This document shows positions 35,672-45,360 of a DNA stretch of 64,000 nucleotides, in pieces. Position numbers and translations under genes: made by a program. The stretch is from an uncultured Clostridia bacterium (lineage in GTDB: Bacteria > Bacillota > Clostridia > Lachnospirales > CAG-274). The DNA is taken from contig CANPXH010000004.1 in NCBI GenBank assembly GCA_947585865.1, positions 1 to 64,000 of the forward strand. Direction: 5' to 3'. The notes under the pieces are model-generated. The model searched no databases and was not told the DNA's origin. It saw only the letters and a list, made by a program, of their open reading frames with translations. Each line of letters begins with the position of its first letter. Position 1 is the stretch's first letter.

Positions 35672-37215
35672 TATTTCCTCCTCCTTCCTCTGCTGTCCGC
35701 CGCTGACGACTGAGCCGTTTTATGCCTTGACGGCCTTTGTACATTTGCTTTTTCCCGTCTTGACGGTCTTTGCTCCGCCGTATTTTTTCGTGTATTTTGT
35801 TCCGCCTTTCTTGAAGCCGATCTTTCCGGCGCCGCCGCTCTTCTCGTCTGAGCATGGCGTTTTCTTGTGTCCACCTCTTCAATGGGCTTGTCGTGAGAAT
35901 ATGCCTCGTTGCGCATTATTATCCACTGCATGGCGGCTATTATGATATAGCTTATCACTATGGATGTGCCGCCGTAGCTTACAAAGGGCAGCGTGACTCC
36001 CGTAAGGGGTATCATCTTTATAACGCCGCCTATTATTAAAAATGCCTGGAAGGCAAACAGCGCCGTAAAGCCTGTACACAACAAAGTCAGAAAGCGGTTC
36101 CTGTTCTCCAAAGCGCCTCTTGCGCCCTCTAAAAATATGAGCACGAACACAAGTATGAGCCCTGCCGCAAATATCACGCCGAACTCCTCGCATATTGCCG
36201 CAAATATAAAATCTCTCTCGACTACGGGTATGCTGTTGGCATAGCCCCTTGTAAAGCCTATGCCCGTTATTCCCCATGTGCATATGGCAAAAAGCGACTG
36301 GGCTATCTGATAACCCTTGTCATGCACATCCAGCCACGGATTTTGCCAGGCCTCGACCCTTGTCCTTATGTGGGGGAAGAGGCCGTATGCCGCCATGGAG
36401 GCAAGGCATATGGCAGCTATGCCCAGCAGAAAATAAAGATAATTTCCCGTAGCGGTAAATACCATTATAAGAAACGTCATATAGAATATAAGCGCCGATC
36501 CCAGATCCGTCTGAGCCACAAGGCAAAGCACCACCGCCGCAGAAAGCACAGCAGGAACTATGAGCTTCTTTAAGGTAGGCTTTTCGGCAAAGCATGATGC
36601 AAGATAGAATACAAAAAACACCTTTATAAGCTCCGAAGGCTGAAAGCCTATAGGTCCTATGTTTATCCAGTTTCTGGCGCCTCCCTCGCTCTTGCCGAAT
36701 ATAAGCGTGGTACCAAGGAGAACAAAGGCGGCTGTTATATATATTTTTTTGAACTTGTCAAGTCTTGGCGTCACCTCAAGTATTTTAGGCAGCACAAGCA
36801 TCATCAATATACCCAAGGTGTTCCATATAAGCTGCTTTCCCGCAAGAGCCGTATCGAGCCTGTAAAGCACCATAAGCCCTATGTCCATAAGGAAAAACAC
36901 GCAGTTGTAAAGCAGATGGCTGCCATCGGGATATATTGCCATAGTAAGCATATTTCCGCCTACGGTAACTATAAAGCCTATTATGCAAAAAAGCACGACA
37001 GGCTGTATGTCGTATTCTATGGCGTTGGATATGAGTATGACGGAGGCCGTGATATGGAAAAGGGCTATACATATCCTCTGCCCCGAAAGACCTGCCGCCA
37101 CATTAAAGCCTGCCATATCCTGCCTTGCAAGGTTTATCATAAAACCGTTGAACACAAATATGGCTATATACAGCATAAAAAAATATTTTGCAAATATAAT
37201 ATAAACGTCGGTCAT
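35671..37215 (-). CDS. SEDS peptidoglycan polymerase (FtsW/RodA/SpoVE family)
   Basis: A 514-aa multi-pass protein that polymerises glycan strands from lipid II. SEDS signatures include GPIGFQPSELIKVFFVFYLAS, SLFAICTWGITGIGFTRG, ERDFIFAAICEEFG, and LPFVSYGGTSIVISYIIIA. After the last membrane segment comes a ~75-residue cytosolic tail extremely rich in Arg, Lys, Ser and Ala (ERSASRKAEQ, RPSRREKA), absent from typical family members. FtsW versus RodA cannot be decided. It is in an operon zapA-U32-SEDS-bPBP. Confidence 0.92.
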   Translation of the reverse strand: MTDVYIIFAKYFFMLYIAIFVFNGFMINLARQDMAGFNVAAGLSGQRICIALFHITASVILISNAIEYDIQPVVLFCIIGFIVTVGGNMLTMAIYPDGSHLLYNCVFFLMDIGLMVLYRLDTALAGKQLIWNTLGILMMLVLPKILEVTPRLDKFKKIYITAAFVLLGTTLIFGKSEGGARNWINIGPIGFQPSELIKVFFVFYLASCFAEKPTLKKLIVPAVLSAAVVLCLVAQTDLGSALIFYMTFLIMVFTATGNYLYFLLGIAAICLASMAAYGLFPHIRTRVEAWQNPWLDVHDKGYQIAQSLFAICTWGITGIGFTRGYANSIPVVERDFIFAAICEEFGVIFAAGLILVFVLIFLEGARGALENRNRFLTLLCTGFTALFAFQAFLIIGGVIKMIPLTGVTLPFVSYGGTSIVISYIIIAAMQWIIMRNEAYSHDKPIEEVDTRKRHAQTRRAAAPERSASRKAEQNTRKNTAEQRPSRREKANVQRPSRHKTAQSSAADSRGRRRK

Positions 37216-37216
37216 A

Positions 37217-39517
37217 CTACATCACTCCTCTGTGAAAATGTCCGCCTGCCTTATCGGGCTCAGGCCGTGTGCTTTTATTTTCCGCCATGCTTATATACTC
37301 CCTTGCTGTTTTGAATGCGGTATCATGATCCTCCGTTGTGAATTCCATTCTCAAATATTTTGCACCTATATCCGTTATATCCCTTCCTCCGGCATACATA
37401 GGAAAAGGAGAAAGTATAAGTGCATAGCACTCGTCACAGTTTCTTATTATGGGAAGCTCTGCGCCGGTCCTGTCTTTAAGCATATAATTTCCCCTTTTGT
37501 GCCTGAGAGCACAAAATTTTTCTCTTCCCTTTTTTGCCTCATAAAGTCCTGCGGGGCATTGATTCGTAGTCATAAGAGGGAGCCTGCCGTATACCACAAC
37601 TTCGCTCCTGTCATCGGCAATATCTGTCAATTCGCTTTTACTCAGCTCCACGGAAAGGGTTACATAGGAATATATTTTTTTCAATACATCTCTCGACCTG
37701 CTGTTGAAAACATTGAGCGAATGATCTGCAACCGTCTTTTTATCCGTATTTATATTAACAAGGCTCCTTATCAAATAGCCGTCACAGTCGGTTTTTTCAA
37801 GCCTGTCGATATACTGCTGATATGTCCTTTCCCTTGCGATATGAGGCAGGGCAAAGTATATCTCGATACCCTTGCCGTGACACATGGGGATATATTTTTC
37901 ATCCCTCATTTCACAGTATATCCTCTTTACCCCCGCATCGATACAGGCTCTAAGCTGTTCCTCCGTGCGCACAAGAGCCGTGATCACAGGCTCTTTTGCC
38001 TTTATTACAGGGGGCATACTGTATTTTACTTTTATTTTTTCACGCCTGCCCTCACGCAATATTTTTTCTTCAAGCCTTGCGCAAAGCTCCCGCCTTGCGT
38101 TGTTGAGAACCGAAACGGGAAAATATACGCTGTCCGTATCTATATCCGTTATTTTGAATTTAAAAGGAGTATCCCCCGTTTTAGATATACGGGAGGCTGT
38201 CATTTCCGCCGTCATGGGTCGGCTTTGAGGTACCTGTCCTATACCGCCTGTCACCGTAATGCCTTCAGCCCTTAGCTCCAAAGGCTCGTTGGCCTTTGCC
38301 TTTATGCTTACATTTATTTCTCTTTGTCTTGTAAGTCTGTTATACGTCTTTTTGAGCCGATCGTTTAAGGTCTTGTCAAAAGAGCGGAACACTCTGTCGC
38401 CGACCGCCGTTTTTTCCCTGCACTCTATTTTTATGCTGCTGCCCTTTTGAGCGCCTTTGCCCAGATATGTTCCCCAGTGCTTGGAAGACCACACCTCTAT
38501 GCCGTCTCCCGGAACCGTATCCTCATAAAGCTCTATAATGCAGCAGTTCCTTTTACATTCTGTGACCCTGCCTATTTCAACGCCGCTGCTTTTGGGAGAA
38601 AGAGTGCTCATCATATCGCTTCCCGAAAAGCTGTCGTAATAGCCGTGGGATGAAGAACCGCCTCTGCTGAATACCTGCAAAAGCTCCTTTATATCCTCCT
38701 CGTCGGCACTGAGCCTGCCCTTATATGCCATATCCGTATATTTCCTGTAGGCAGATACTGCAGAATAGACGTATTCGGGAGTTTTCATCCTGCCCTCTAT
38801 CTTAAGGCTGTCAACGCCCGCTTCCGTTATTTTGTCAAGTATTTCCACAGTCTGTATATCCTTGGGCGAAAGGAGATGACCGCTGCTTATGAGCTTATTG
38901 TCTTTGTAGAGCCCATATTTCATCCTGCAGGGCTGAGCGCAGCGGCCTCTGTTGCCGCTCCTGCCTCCTATCACGCTTGAAAAAAGACAGCGGCCGCTTA
39001 CACATACGCACAATGCGCCGTGAACAAACACCTCTGTTTCCATATTGCCCTTACTGCGGCATATCTCTTTTACCTCGTCAAGACTGAGCTCCCTTGCCAG
39101 CACAGCTCTGTCGTATCCCATATCCTTCAAAAGCGCCGTTCCCTCATTGCTGTATACAGCCATCTGTGTGGATGCGCTTATTGCAATATTCGGGAAATGC
39201 TCTCTTATTATCGAAGCTGCGCCCGTATCCTGTACTATAAGCCCATATGCGCCCCATTCATACACCTTTGACACAAACTCCAGCACAGAGTTCATTTCAT
39301 TTTCCTTATACAATATATTAAGTGTAATAAACACCTTAACCCCTCTTAAACGGCAGATATCTATAATATCCTTGAGCTCGTTGTCGGAGGGGTTTGCAGC
39401 ATATTGACGGGCACTGAAGTCCTTGCCGCCTATATATATGGCGTCACAGCCGCCGTTCAATGCTGCCGTGACGCTTTCCATAGTGCTTGTGGGTGCTAAA
39501 ATTTCAGGCTTTTTCAT
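37217..39517 (-). CDS. U32 family peptidase / tRNA or RNA hydroxylation-type protein
   Basis: A 766-aa protein with the U32 core (ILAPTSTMESVTAALNGGCDAIYIGGKDFSAR) and the U32 cysteine-rich signature EVFVHGALCVCVSGRCLFSS with GRCAQPCR, which suggests an iron-sulfur cluster. A long C-terminal DUF3656-type extension follows. Relatives include RlhA, which takes part in 23S rRNA hydroxylation, and collagenase-like proteins; the real role is undetermined. It stops one base before the SEDS gene starts. Confidence 0.88.
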   Translation of the reverse strand: MKKPEILAPTSTMESVTAALNGGCDAIYIGGKDFSARQYAANPSDNELKDIIDICRLRGVKVFITLNILYKENEMNSVLEFVSKVYEWGAYGLIVQDTGAASIIREHFPNIAISASTQMAVYSNEGTALLKDMGYDRAVLARELSLDEVKEICRSKGNMETEVFVHGALCVCVSGRCLFSSVIGGRSGNRGRCAQPCRMKYGLYKDNKLISSGHLLSPKDIQTVEILDKITEAGVDSLKIEGRMKTPEYVYSAVSAYRKYTDMAYKGRLSADEEDIKELLQVFSRGGSSSHGYYDSFSGSDMMSTLSPKSSGVEIGRVTECKRNCCIIELYEDTVPGDGIEVWSSKHWGTYLGKGAQKGSSIKIECREKTAVGDRVFRSFDKTLNDRLKKTYNRLTRQREINVSIKAKANEPLELRAEGITVTGGIGQVPQSRPMTAEMTASRISKTGDTPFKFKITDIDTDSVYFPVSVLNNARRELCARLEEKILREGRREKIKVKYSMPPVIKAKEPVITALVRTEEQLRACIDAGVKRIYCEMRDEKYIPMCHGKGIEIYFALPHIARERTYQQYIDRLEKTDCDGYLIRSLVNINTDKKTVADHSLNVFNSRSRDVLKKIYSYVTLSVELSKSELTDIADDRSEVVVYGRLPLMTTNQCPAGLYEAKKGREKFCALRHKRGNYMLKDRTGAELPIIRNCDECYALILSPFPMYAGGRDITDIGAKYLRMEFTTEDHDTAFKTAREYISMAENKSTRPEPDKAGGHFHRGVM

Positions 39518-39530
39518 AGTGTCACCATGG

Positions 39531-39556
39531 TGTTCTGATGTTCTGATGTTCTGATG
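39531..39556. repeat. 8-bp tandem repeat between zapA and U32
   Basis: GTTCTGAT repeated three times and then degenerating into T-rich copies. It lies in the 66-nt gap upstream of the U32 ribosome-binding region, where copy number could change spacing. Confidence 0.6.
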
Positions 39557-39583
39557 TTTTTTGTTTTGATGTTTTGTTGTGAT

Positions 39584-40510
39584 TTATCGTTTGCCAAGCT
39601 GTTCTTCCAATGCTTCCGCTCTTCTTGTAAGCTCCAGGTTTTCCGCCTTTATCTTTGCAAAGGCTGCCTTGAGCTGAGTTTCGTTGCTCATTTCAAGGCT
39701 CTTTTTATACACCTCGAACTGCTCCTGCAAAAGCTCATACTTGGCCTTGTAGTCGTTTCTCTCCGCCGTTATCTTATCCATAGCCTCGGCGGACTTCTGA
39801 GCGCCGCTTTCAAGACTTCTTATGGATGCGTTGGCGCTCTTAAGCTTTATTGCAAGCTCATCTCTTTCCTTATTTACGTTATTGAGCTTTATATTTCTGT
39901 CGGCAGATTTCTTGTTAAGCTCATTTAAGGCATTGTTCTTTTCGGCCAGCTTTTTGCTAAGGCTGTTGAGCTCCTGATTCTTGTCGGATATCTTGGCATT
40001 CAGATTTGTTATGTACTGTGACTTCTCCTCTATCCTGCCCATTGCTTCTTCCAATGAGGCCTTTATTTCTTCTTGCTTTTTTTCAAGAGCTTCTATTTTT
40101 TCTTCCTTATTTATAATATTTGTTTTAAGTCCGTCTACCTCGCCGCTCTTTGCTTCAAATTGCTCCAAAAGCAGATTGTAGTCATTTGTCTTTGAAGTAA
40201 GCCGATTTTTTATCTCTGTCATTTCCCTTGCCTGGACCATAAGCCTGTCGCCGTAGTCACGGCTTCCCTCGGGGATAGAAGCTGCCTTATTCTCCTTTTC
40301 CTTGAAAAGATCGTCTGCTATGTTAAGAGCCAATATTATAGGGAAGCTCTCATCGTACACTATGCTCGGCGTAGCTGCCCTTTTGAGCTCATTCAGCTTT
40401 GTATCTATATATCTTGCAACGGTTTGGATATAATCGGGACTGTCCTGACCCGCAAGCTTGTATATCCTGCCTCCTATTACGACCTCTACCTTGGATTTTC
40501 CGTTATCCAT
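39584..40510 (-). CDS. zapA: ZapA-domain protein with long coiled coil
   Basis: A 308-aa protein. Residues 1-85 are a ZapA domain (KVEVVIGGRIYKLAG, YIQTVARYIDTKLNEL, ALNIADDLFKEKE), which binds FtsZ. The remaining ~220 residues are an almost continuous coiled coil (NLNAKISDKNQELNSLSKKL). ZapA proteins are normally 85-140 aa, so the coil is an expansion that could extend the tether between FtsZ filaments or to other division proteins. A GGAGG precedes the ATG. First gene of the zapA-U32-SEDS-bPBP operon. Confidence 0.87.
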   Translation of the reverse strand: MDNGKSKVEVVIGGRIYKLAGQDSPDYIQTVARYIDTKLNELKRAATPSIVYDESFPIILALNIADDLFKEKENKAASIPEGSRDYGDRLMVQAREMTEIKNRLTSKTNDYNLLLEQFEAKSGEVDGLKTNIINKEEKIEALEKKQEEIKASLEEAMGRIEEKSQYITNLNAKISDKNQELNSLSKKLAEKNNALNELNKKSADRNIKLNNVNKERDELAIKLKSANASIRSLESGAQKSAEAMDKITAERNDYKAKYELLQEQFEVYKKSLEMSNETQLKAAFAKIKAENLELTRRAEALEEQLGKR

Positions 40511-40701
40511 TGTTATTCCTCCTGACTTATTTATATTTATGTATGCAATGCTCCGATTTTATCTATACATACATAATACCACATTTTTTACAAAATGTAT
40601 AACATATAACATTAATTTTTTTTTACAAAATATTAAAATAATATTAAATTTAACCAATTTTTATAGTTTTTTAATAAATTTCTCTTCCCTTTTTTGTTAT
40701 T

Positions 40702-40730
40702 TTGTTATAAAATATGATTAGGTATATATA
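40702..40730 (+). promoter_or_regulatory. Possible promoter for the CdaR-like regulator
   Basis: TTGTTA, 17-nt spacer, TATATA. It precedes the structured element at 40736, which would therefore be in the 5' leader. The 350-nt gap (40511-40860) is otherwise AT-rich with nothing else clear. Confidence 0.5.
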
Positions 40731-40735
40731 ACTAT

Positions 40736-40815
40736 AGTCAATTATATTCGTACCATGCTTTCGCTGCGTACCATGACCGACACGGCTCATATGAGCCGAA
40801 TTTACACATCGGTCA
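40736..40815. repeat. Shortened third copy of the structured repeat
   Basis: It shares the opening module of the 151-nt repeats (TATTCGTACCATGCTTTCGC-TGC-GTAC), then TGACCGA/TCGGTCA closes around a single perfect palindrome GGCTCATATGAGCC. Two of the three internal hairpins are absent. The opening hairpin keeps the GCGAAAGC tetraloop on the minus strand. Confidence 0.7.
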
Positions 40816-40869
40816 AAGATAATCGATATATGGCAACAAACAAAATATTCAAAGGAGGATATGGGGAAT

Positions 40870-41961
40870 ATGATTTCAAATCAGATTTTACAAAGTACCA
40901 TTGACGGACTGAAGAACATTACCAGAAGAGAGCTGTCTGTTGCAGAGCGTGAGGGCAAGATCGTGGCTACCACAGAAGATGCCATGGTGAACACCTCCAT
41001 AGACAACGCCGAAATATTCATAGCCAGCCCTGCGGAAAATCAGCTTGTGCAGGGATATCAGTATTTCAAGGTGTTCGACAACGGCTCCGCCGAGTACATT
41101 GTAATGATAAAAGGCGATGACGAGGAGACCTACAGGATCGGCAAAATGACCGCCTTCCAAATACAAAATCTTTTAGTCGCTTATAAGGAAAGATACGACA
41201 GAGACAACTTTATAAAGAATCTTTTGTTGGACAACCTTCTTCTTGTGGACATATATTCCAGAGCCAAGAAGCTCCATATAGAAAATTCCGTAAGAAGGAT
41301 CGTTTACCTTATAGAAATGGAAATAGACAAGGATCTGAATGTGGTGGAGATAGTAAGAAGCATATTCCCCACAAAGCAAAGAGACTTTGTGACAGCCGTT
41401 AACGAAAAGAGCATAATACTTGTAAAAGAGCTTAAGGAAAAAGACGGCAAGGAAGAAATAGAAGCTATTGCAAAGACCATATACGACACTCTTACGGCGG
41501 AAGCCATGACAAGCGTATATGTATCTATAGGTACGGTAGTGAGCGATCTTAAGAATGTTTCGCTTTCTTATAAGGAAGCTAAGCTTGCTCTTGAGGTAGG
41601 CAAGATATTCGAAGAGAGCAAAAATGTGGTGAACTATGAGCAGCTTGGCATAGGCAGGCTCATATATCAGCTTGACGGTTCACTTTGCAAAATGTTCGTA
41701 AACGAGGTGCTCCACGGTGTGTCTATGGATCAGTTCGACGACGAGACCCTTACCACAGTAAACAAGTTCTTTGAAAATAACCTTAACGTATCAGAGACAT
41801 CACGTCAGCTTTATATACACAGGAATACCCTTGTGTACAGACTGGACAAGCTCCAGAAGATGACGGGGCTCGATCTCAGGAACTTTGACGACGCCATTAT
41901 CTTCAAGATAATGCTCATGGTAAGCAAGTATCTCAACTACAGAGAAAGCTTCATATATTAA
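40870..41961 (+). CDS. CdaR/PucR-family regulator
   Basis: A ~363-aa transcription factor. The C-terminus has the PucR-type helix-turn-helix (ETLTTVNKFFENNLNVSETSRQLYIHRNTLVYRLDKLQKMTGLDLRNF) and a GGDEF-like middle (SVYVSIGTVVSDLKNVSLSYKEAKLAL). It would regulate transcription in response to a small ligand or metabolic signal, unknown here. The track start (40861) leaves only 2 nt after GGAGG; ATG 40870 is preferred but with slightly long spacing. It is monocistronic or leads the ftsEX operon. Confidence 0.85.
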   Translation: MISNQILQSTIDGLKNITRRELSVAEREGKIVATTEDAMVNTSIDNAEIFIASPAENQLVQGYQYFKVFDNGSAEYIVMIKGDDEETYRIGKMTAFQIQNLLVAYKERYDRDNFIKNLLLDNLLLVDIYSRAKKLHIENSVRRIVYLIEMEIDKDLNVVEIVRSIFPTKQRDFVTAVNEKSIILVKELKEKDGKEEIEAIAKTIYDTLTAEAMTSVYVSIGTVVSDLKNVSLSYKEAKLALEVGKIFEESKNVVNYEQLGIGRLIYQLDGSLCKMFVNEVLHGVSMDQFDDETLTTVNKFFENNLNVSETSRQLYIHRNTLVYRLDKLQKMTGLDLRNFDDAIIFKIMLMVSKYLNYRESFIY

Positions 41962-41973
41962 AACATACTGCAC

Positions 41974-42073
41974 GGCTCCTATGCTCACTTTAAAGCATAT
42001 CATATTGCCTGCACGGGAGCCTGACAAAACATACCTTCCGCCAACCTTCATTATCCTCCCTTATTCTTAAGGG
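41974..42073. other. Two hairpins between regulator and ftsE
   Basis: GGCTCC-TATGC...GCATA...GGAGCC (41974-42021) and CCCTTA-ttct-TAAGGG (42058-42073). Neither is followed by a T-run. They may be leader structures in the ftsE message. Confidence 0.4.
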
Positions 42074-42113
42074 AACGGTACATAGGCAGGGAAGAAGAAA
42101 GGAAGTATACCGA

Positions 42114-42821
42114 ATGATAGATATGGAAAATGTCACCAAAATATATGAAAACGGTGCCGTTGGCCTGAGAGACATGAACCTACATATAGATAAGGGAGAG
42201 TTCGTCTTTGTAGTCGGCTCCTCAGGCTCCGGAAAGTCTACCTTTATAAGGCTGCTGCTTAAAGAAACCGAGCCTACCAGCGGCAAGATAATAGTAGACG
42301 GCAAGAACATAACCACTCTTAAAAGACGTCAGATACCATATCTGAGAAGAAGGATAGGCGTAGTATTCCAGGACTACAGGCTCCTGCCTTCAAAGACAGT
42401 TTACGAAAACGTGGCCTTTGCAATGCAGGCGGTAGAGACCAGCCCCAGAATAATAAGGCGTAATGTGCCTCAGATATTGGCAATGGTAGGCTTGGGCAAG
42501 AAGGTAAAGGCTTATCCCAATCAGCTTTCGGGCGGCGAGCAGCAGAGAGTTGCTCTTGCAAGAGCTATTATAAACAGGCCTCCCATACTCTTGGCAGACG
42601 AGCCCACAGGTAATCTGGATCCGGATACCGCATGGGAGATAATGGAGCTTATACAGGAGATAAACAGAAACGGCACGACCGTTGTTATATCAACTCACGC
42701 CAAGGATATCGTGGATAAGATGCAAAAGCGTGTTGTTGCCATAAACAAGGGCGTTATTTTAAGAGATGTTGAAGGTGGTGGATACGACGATGAAACTACG
42801 AACTTGGAAATATTATATTAA
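42114..42821 (+). CDS. ftsE: Cell-division ATP-binding protein FtsE
   Basis: A 235-aa ABC ATPase. Walker A is GSSGSGKST near residue 39, signature LSGGEQQR near residue 140, Walker B ILLADEP near residue 161, and H-loop STHAKDI near residue 196. FtsE with FtsX transmits a cytosolic signal to cell-wall hydrolases outside the membrane. AAAGGAAG precedes the ATG. Its end overlaps ftsX by 32 nt. Confidence 0.96.
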   Translation: MIDMENVTKIYENGAVGLRDMNLHIDKGEFVFVVGSSGSGKSTFIRLLLKETEPTSGKIIVDGKNITTLKRRQIPYLRRRIGVVFQDYRLLPSKTVYENVAFAMQAVETSPRIIRRNVPQILAMVGLGKKVKAYPNQLSGGEQQRVALARAIINRPPILLADEPTGNLDPDTAWEIMELIQEINRNGTTVVISTHAKDIVDKMQKRVVAINKGVILRDVEGGGYDDETTNLEILY

Positions 42822-44103
42822 TCAGGGTTTCAGAGGTATCTTCAAAAACGGACTTATGAGTCTTGCCTCAATAATAATAGTAAGCGCCTGTATATTTGTG
42901 GTAATACTTTCGCTTTGCATTATAGCCAATGTAGACAGTATACTTCAGCAGATAGAAGACAACATAGGCGTCACTCTTTACTTAGGGGATATGCCTACGG
43001 ATGAAGAGGCGCAAGAGCTTGTCGAAAGGATAAAGGCTTTGCCAAACGTAGCCACTGTGGAATACACCTCTGCGGAGGAGGCTTTGGATTCAGCCAAAAA
43101 TATGTGGGAAAGCGGACTCCTAGACGGACTTGAAAACGACAACCCCTTCCCGCGTTCTCTTGATATAAAGCTGACCGCCATAAGGTATCAGAAGGCATTT
43201 ATAGCACAGATGGAACAGCTTCAATGGGATTATGAGCAGGAGCTTCTTAAAAAGCACGCCAACGATCCTGTGACGGAAGCAACTACTCAAGCAACGACTC
43301 AGGCGGCTACTGCTCAGCCTGCTCAAGCGGCGACTCAGGCGGCTACTCAAGCAGCGACTCAGCCTGCCACTCAAAAAACAGCTATGCTTCCCTTTGAAAT
43401 AGAGGTACAGGCTGAGACTCAAGCGGCTCAGCCCGCAACTCAAGCGGCTGCTCAGCCGACCGCTCAAACAGCGACTCAGGCGACCACCGTTCAGACGGCT
43501 CCCGCCAAAGACGCACAGGCTCCCGCAGGCGTGGATCAGGCAGCCAATGCAAAGCCTACGCCTTCCATAAAGAGCGAAGCGGTCACAGAGGGCAGCACTA
43601 TAGACCATACTCCCAAGCCGGGAGATGCGGACTATGAATTCAAAGGCATAGAAAGCATAAGGCACGCTCAGGAAGTGACCGAGACCCTTATAACCATAGA
43701 TACCATATTCAAGGTAGTTGCAGTGGTGCTCATAGGCATACTTTGCATTGTTGCCGTAGGCATCATCACAAATACCATAAAGCTTACGGTATATGTAAGG
43801 AAAAATGAAATAAATATTATGAAATACGTAGGTGCTACAGACTGGTTCATAAGATGGCCTTTTATAATAGAAGGACTTATAATAGGGCTCATAGGTGCGG
43901 CAATACCTTCCGTGCTTTGTTTTTTGGGCTATTATAAGCTTTACAACTTCTTTACGTCTCAGTATTCGGCATTGAGGAGCATAATAGAGCTGAGGACAGT
44001 GGAGGATCTGTTCATTGTCATAATACCGCTGTCACTTGTAGTCGGTATGCTCATAGGCGCTATGGGTTCCATAAGCTCCATAAGAAAGCATCTTAACGTA
44101 TAA
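42790..44103 (+). CDS. ftsX: Cell-division membrane protein FtsX with Thr/Gln/Ala insertion
   Basis: FtsX has an N-terminal cytosolic segment, one membrane helix (SLASIIIVSACIFVVILSLCI), an extracellular domain that binds the hydrolase, then three membrane helices. Here it is 437 aa against the usual ~300. The extra ~125 residues (about 158-283) are a low-complexity tract of QAATQAATQ-type repeats within the extracellular loop, ending before RHAQEVTETLI, where canonical sequence resumes. ATG 42790 is chosen over 42766 because the family begins MKLRTWKYY. Coupled to ftsE by overlap; the M23 hydrolase partner follows. Confidence 0.93.
   Translation: MKLRTWKYYINQGFRGIFKNGLMSLASIIIVSACIFVVILSLCIIANVDSILQQIEDNIGVTLYLGDMPTDEEAQELVERIKALPNVATVEYTSAEEALDSAKNMWESGLLDGLENDNPFPRSLDIKLTAIRYQKAFIAQMEQLQWDYEQELLKKHANDPVTEATTQATTQAATAQPAQAATQAATQAATQPATQKTAMLPFEIEVQAETQAAQPATQAAAQPTAQTATQATTVQTAPAKDAQAPAGVDQAANAKPTPSIKSEAVTEGSTIDHTPKPGDADYEFKGIESIRHAQEVTETLITIDTIFKVVAVVLIGILCIVAVGIITNTIKLTVYVRKNEINIMKYVGATDWFIRWPFIIEGLIIGLIGAAIPSVLCFLGYYKLYNFFTSQYSALRSIIELRTVEDLFIVIIPLSLVVGMLIGAMGSISSIRKHLNV
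43270..43510 (+). repeat. 12-bp-unit low-complexity tract in ftsX
   Basis: Irregular tandem units like GCGACTCAGGCG that encode the A-T-Q repeats. The tract is in frame and could expand or contract by slippage in steps of three or four codons. Confidence 0.8.
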
Positions 44104-44139
44104 TTTACATAATTTTTATATAAAGCGAGTTGAATATAT

Positions 44140-45342
44140 ATGAATAAAAAAATATTGACAGTGCTCACATCTCTTGCTCTGTGTACCGCCGTAACGGTAC
44201 AAGGCGCCAGCGTAGGTGAACTCCAAAAAAAGAGTTCCTCATTTAAAAGCCAGATTAATCAGGCACAGCAAAATCTTAACACCACCAATGAGCAGAAGGA
44301 GACTGCCCAAAGTGAAATGAACAAGCTGGATACCGAGCTGGGACAGGTGCAGGCGGAGATACAGCAGCTCAATACAAAATTAAGCGAAACTCAGGCTCGT
44401 CTTGAAAAGAGTCAGAAAGAGCTTGAGGAAGCCACAAAGATAAAGGAAGAACAGCACGACACTCTTAAAAAGAGGATAAGAGTAATGTACGAGCACGGCA
44501 ACATCAGATATGTGGATGTGCTCTTAAGCGCCGAGGATTTCGGGGATTTTCTTACACGAGTGGAGTATACCAACAGGCTCATGGAATACGACAGCGATCT
44601 TCTTGCCAAGTATGAAAGAGCGGAAAAGATAATAAGCGAAAACGTGAAGAAAATAGAAGACGATAAAAAGAGCATAGAAGATATCAAAAAGCAGCAGCAG
44701 GTGAAGCAGGCCGAGTTGGATAAAAAGATCGCAGAGAAAAATGCCGCAGTAAAGCAGCTTGACGCCAATGCGGCTACATATGAAGCTCAGATAGCCGAGC
44801 TGAAGCAGCAAGACGCCAATGTCCAAAGCCTTATACAAAAGGCTCAGGCAGAGGCGGCGGCAGCGGCGGCAGCCAATGCGGCAGCCGGTGAGGCAGTTGC
44901 GGCCTCAAGAGGTTCTTCAAGCAACAGAGTATATAACACAGACGGCAAGAAATATCAGTATCCCATACCTGCATATAACGGATATACACCTAATTCCGGC
45001 TACGGCTACAGAGGCAGCCCTATAAGCGGCAAGCAGGAATTCCATACCGGACTTGACCTGAAGGCGACACTTAATACCGACGTTATCGCTGCCGAAAGCG
45101 GCACGGTCATATATGCCGGCTGGAGAGGCGGCTACGGCAAATGTATAATTATCGACCACGGCGGCGGATATTCCACTCTTTATGCCCATAACAATGTGCT
45201 TAAGGTAAGCGTTGGTCAGCAGGTATCAAGAGGCCAGGTCATAGCAGGTGCAGGTACCACGGGCTACTCCACAGGTGTTCACTCTCATTTTGAAGTAAGG
45301 ATAAACGGTGCTCACACCAATCCTACAGGCTATATTTATTAA
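44140..45342 (+). CDS. M23 peptidase with coiled coil (PcsB/CwlO/EnvC-like)
   Basis: A 400-aa secreted protein. A signal peptide (residues 1-23) is followed by a long coiled coil (25-245), an Ala-rich linker and a C-terminal LytM/M23 domain. Zinc ligands and catalytic His are in FHTGLDL and HSHFEVR. It would cleave peptidoglycan cross-bridges or be activated as an amidase activator; being immediately downstream of ftsEX it is the probable FtsX-controlled hydrolase. The Ala/Gln composition matches the FtsX insertion. Confidence 0.94.
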   Translation: MNKKILTVLTSLALCTAVTVQGASVGELQKKSSSFKSQINQAQQNLNTTNEQKETAQSEMNKLDTELGQVQAEIQQLNTKLSETQARLEKSQKELEEATKIKEEQHDTLKKRIRVMYEHGNIRYVDVLLSAEDFGDFLTRVEYTNRLMEYDSDLLAKYERAEKIISENVKKIEDDKKSIEDIKKQQQVKQAELDKKIAEKNAAVKQLDANAATYEAQIAELKQQDANVQSLIQKAQAEAAAAAAANAAAGEAVAASRGSSSNRVYNTDGKKYQYPIPAYNGYTPNSGYGYRGSPISGKQEFHTGLDLKATLNTDVIAAESGTVIYAGWRGGYGKCIIIDHGGGYSTLYAHNNVLKVSVGQQVSRGQVIAGAGTTGYSTGVHSHFEVRINGAHTNPTGYIY

Positions 45343-45360
45343 AGTAAAAGGGTGAAGGAT

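Noticed and set aside
37232-38275. 347-aa plus-strand ORF opposite the U32 gene
   Set aside because: Antisense shadow without domain or start signal.
43270-43510. Possible CRISPR-like repeats in ftsX
   Set aside because: In-frame low-complexity coding repeats without regular spacers.
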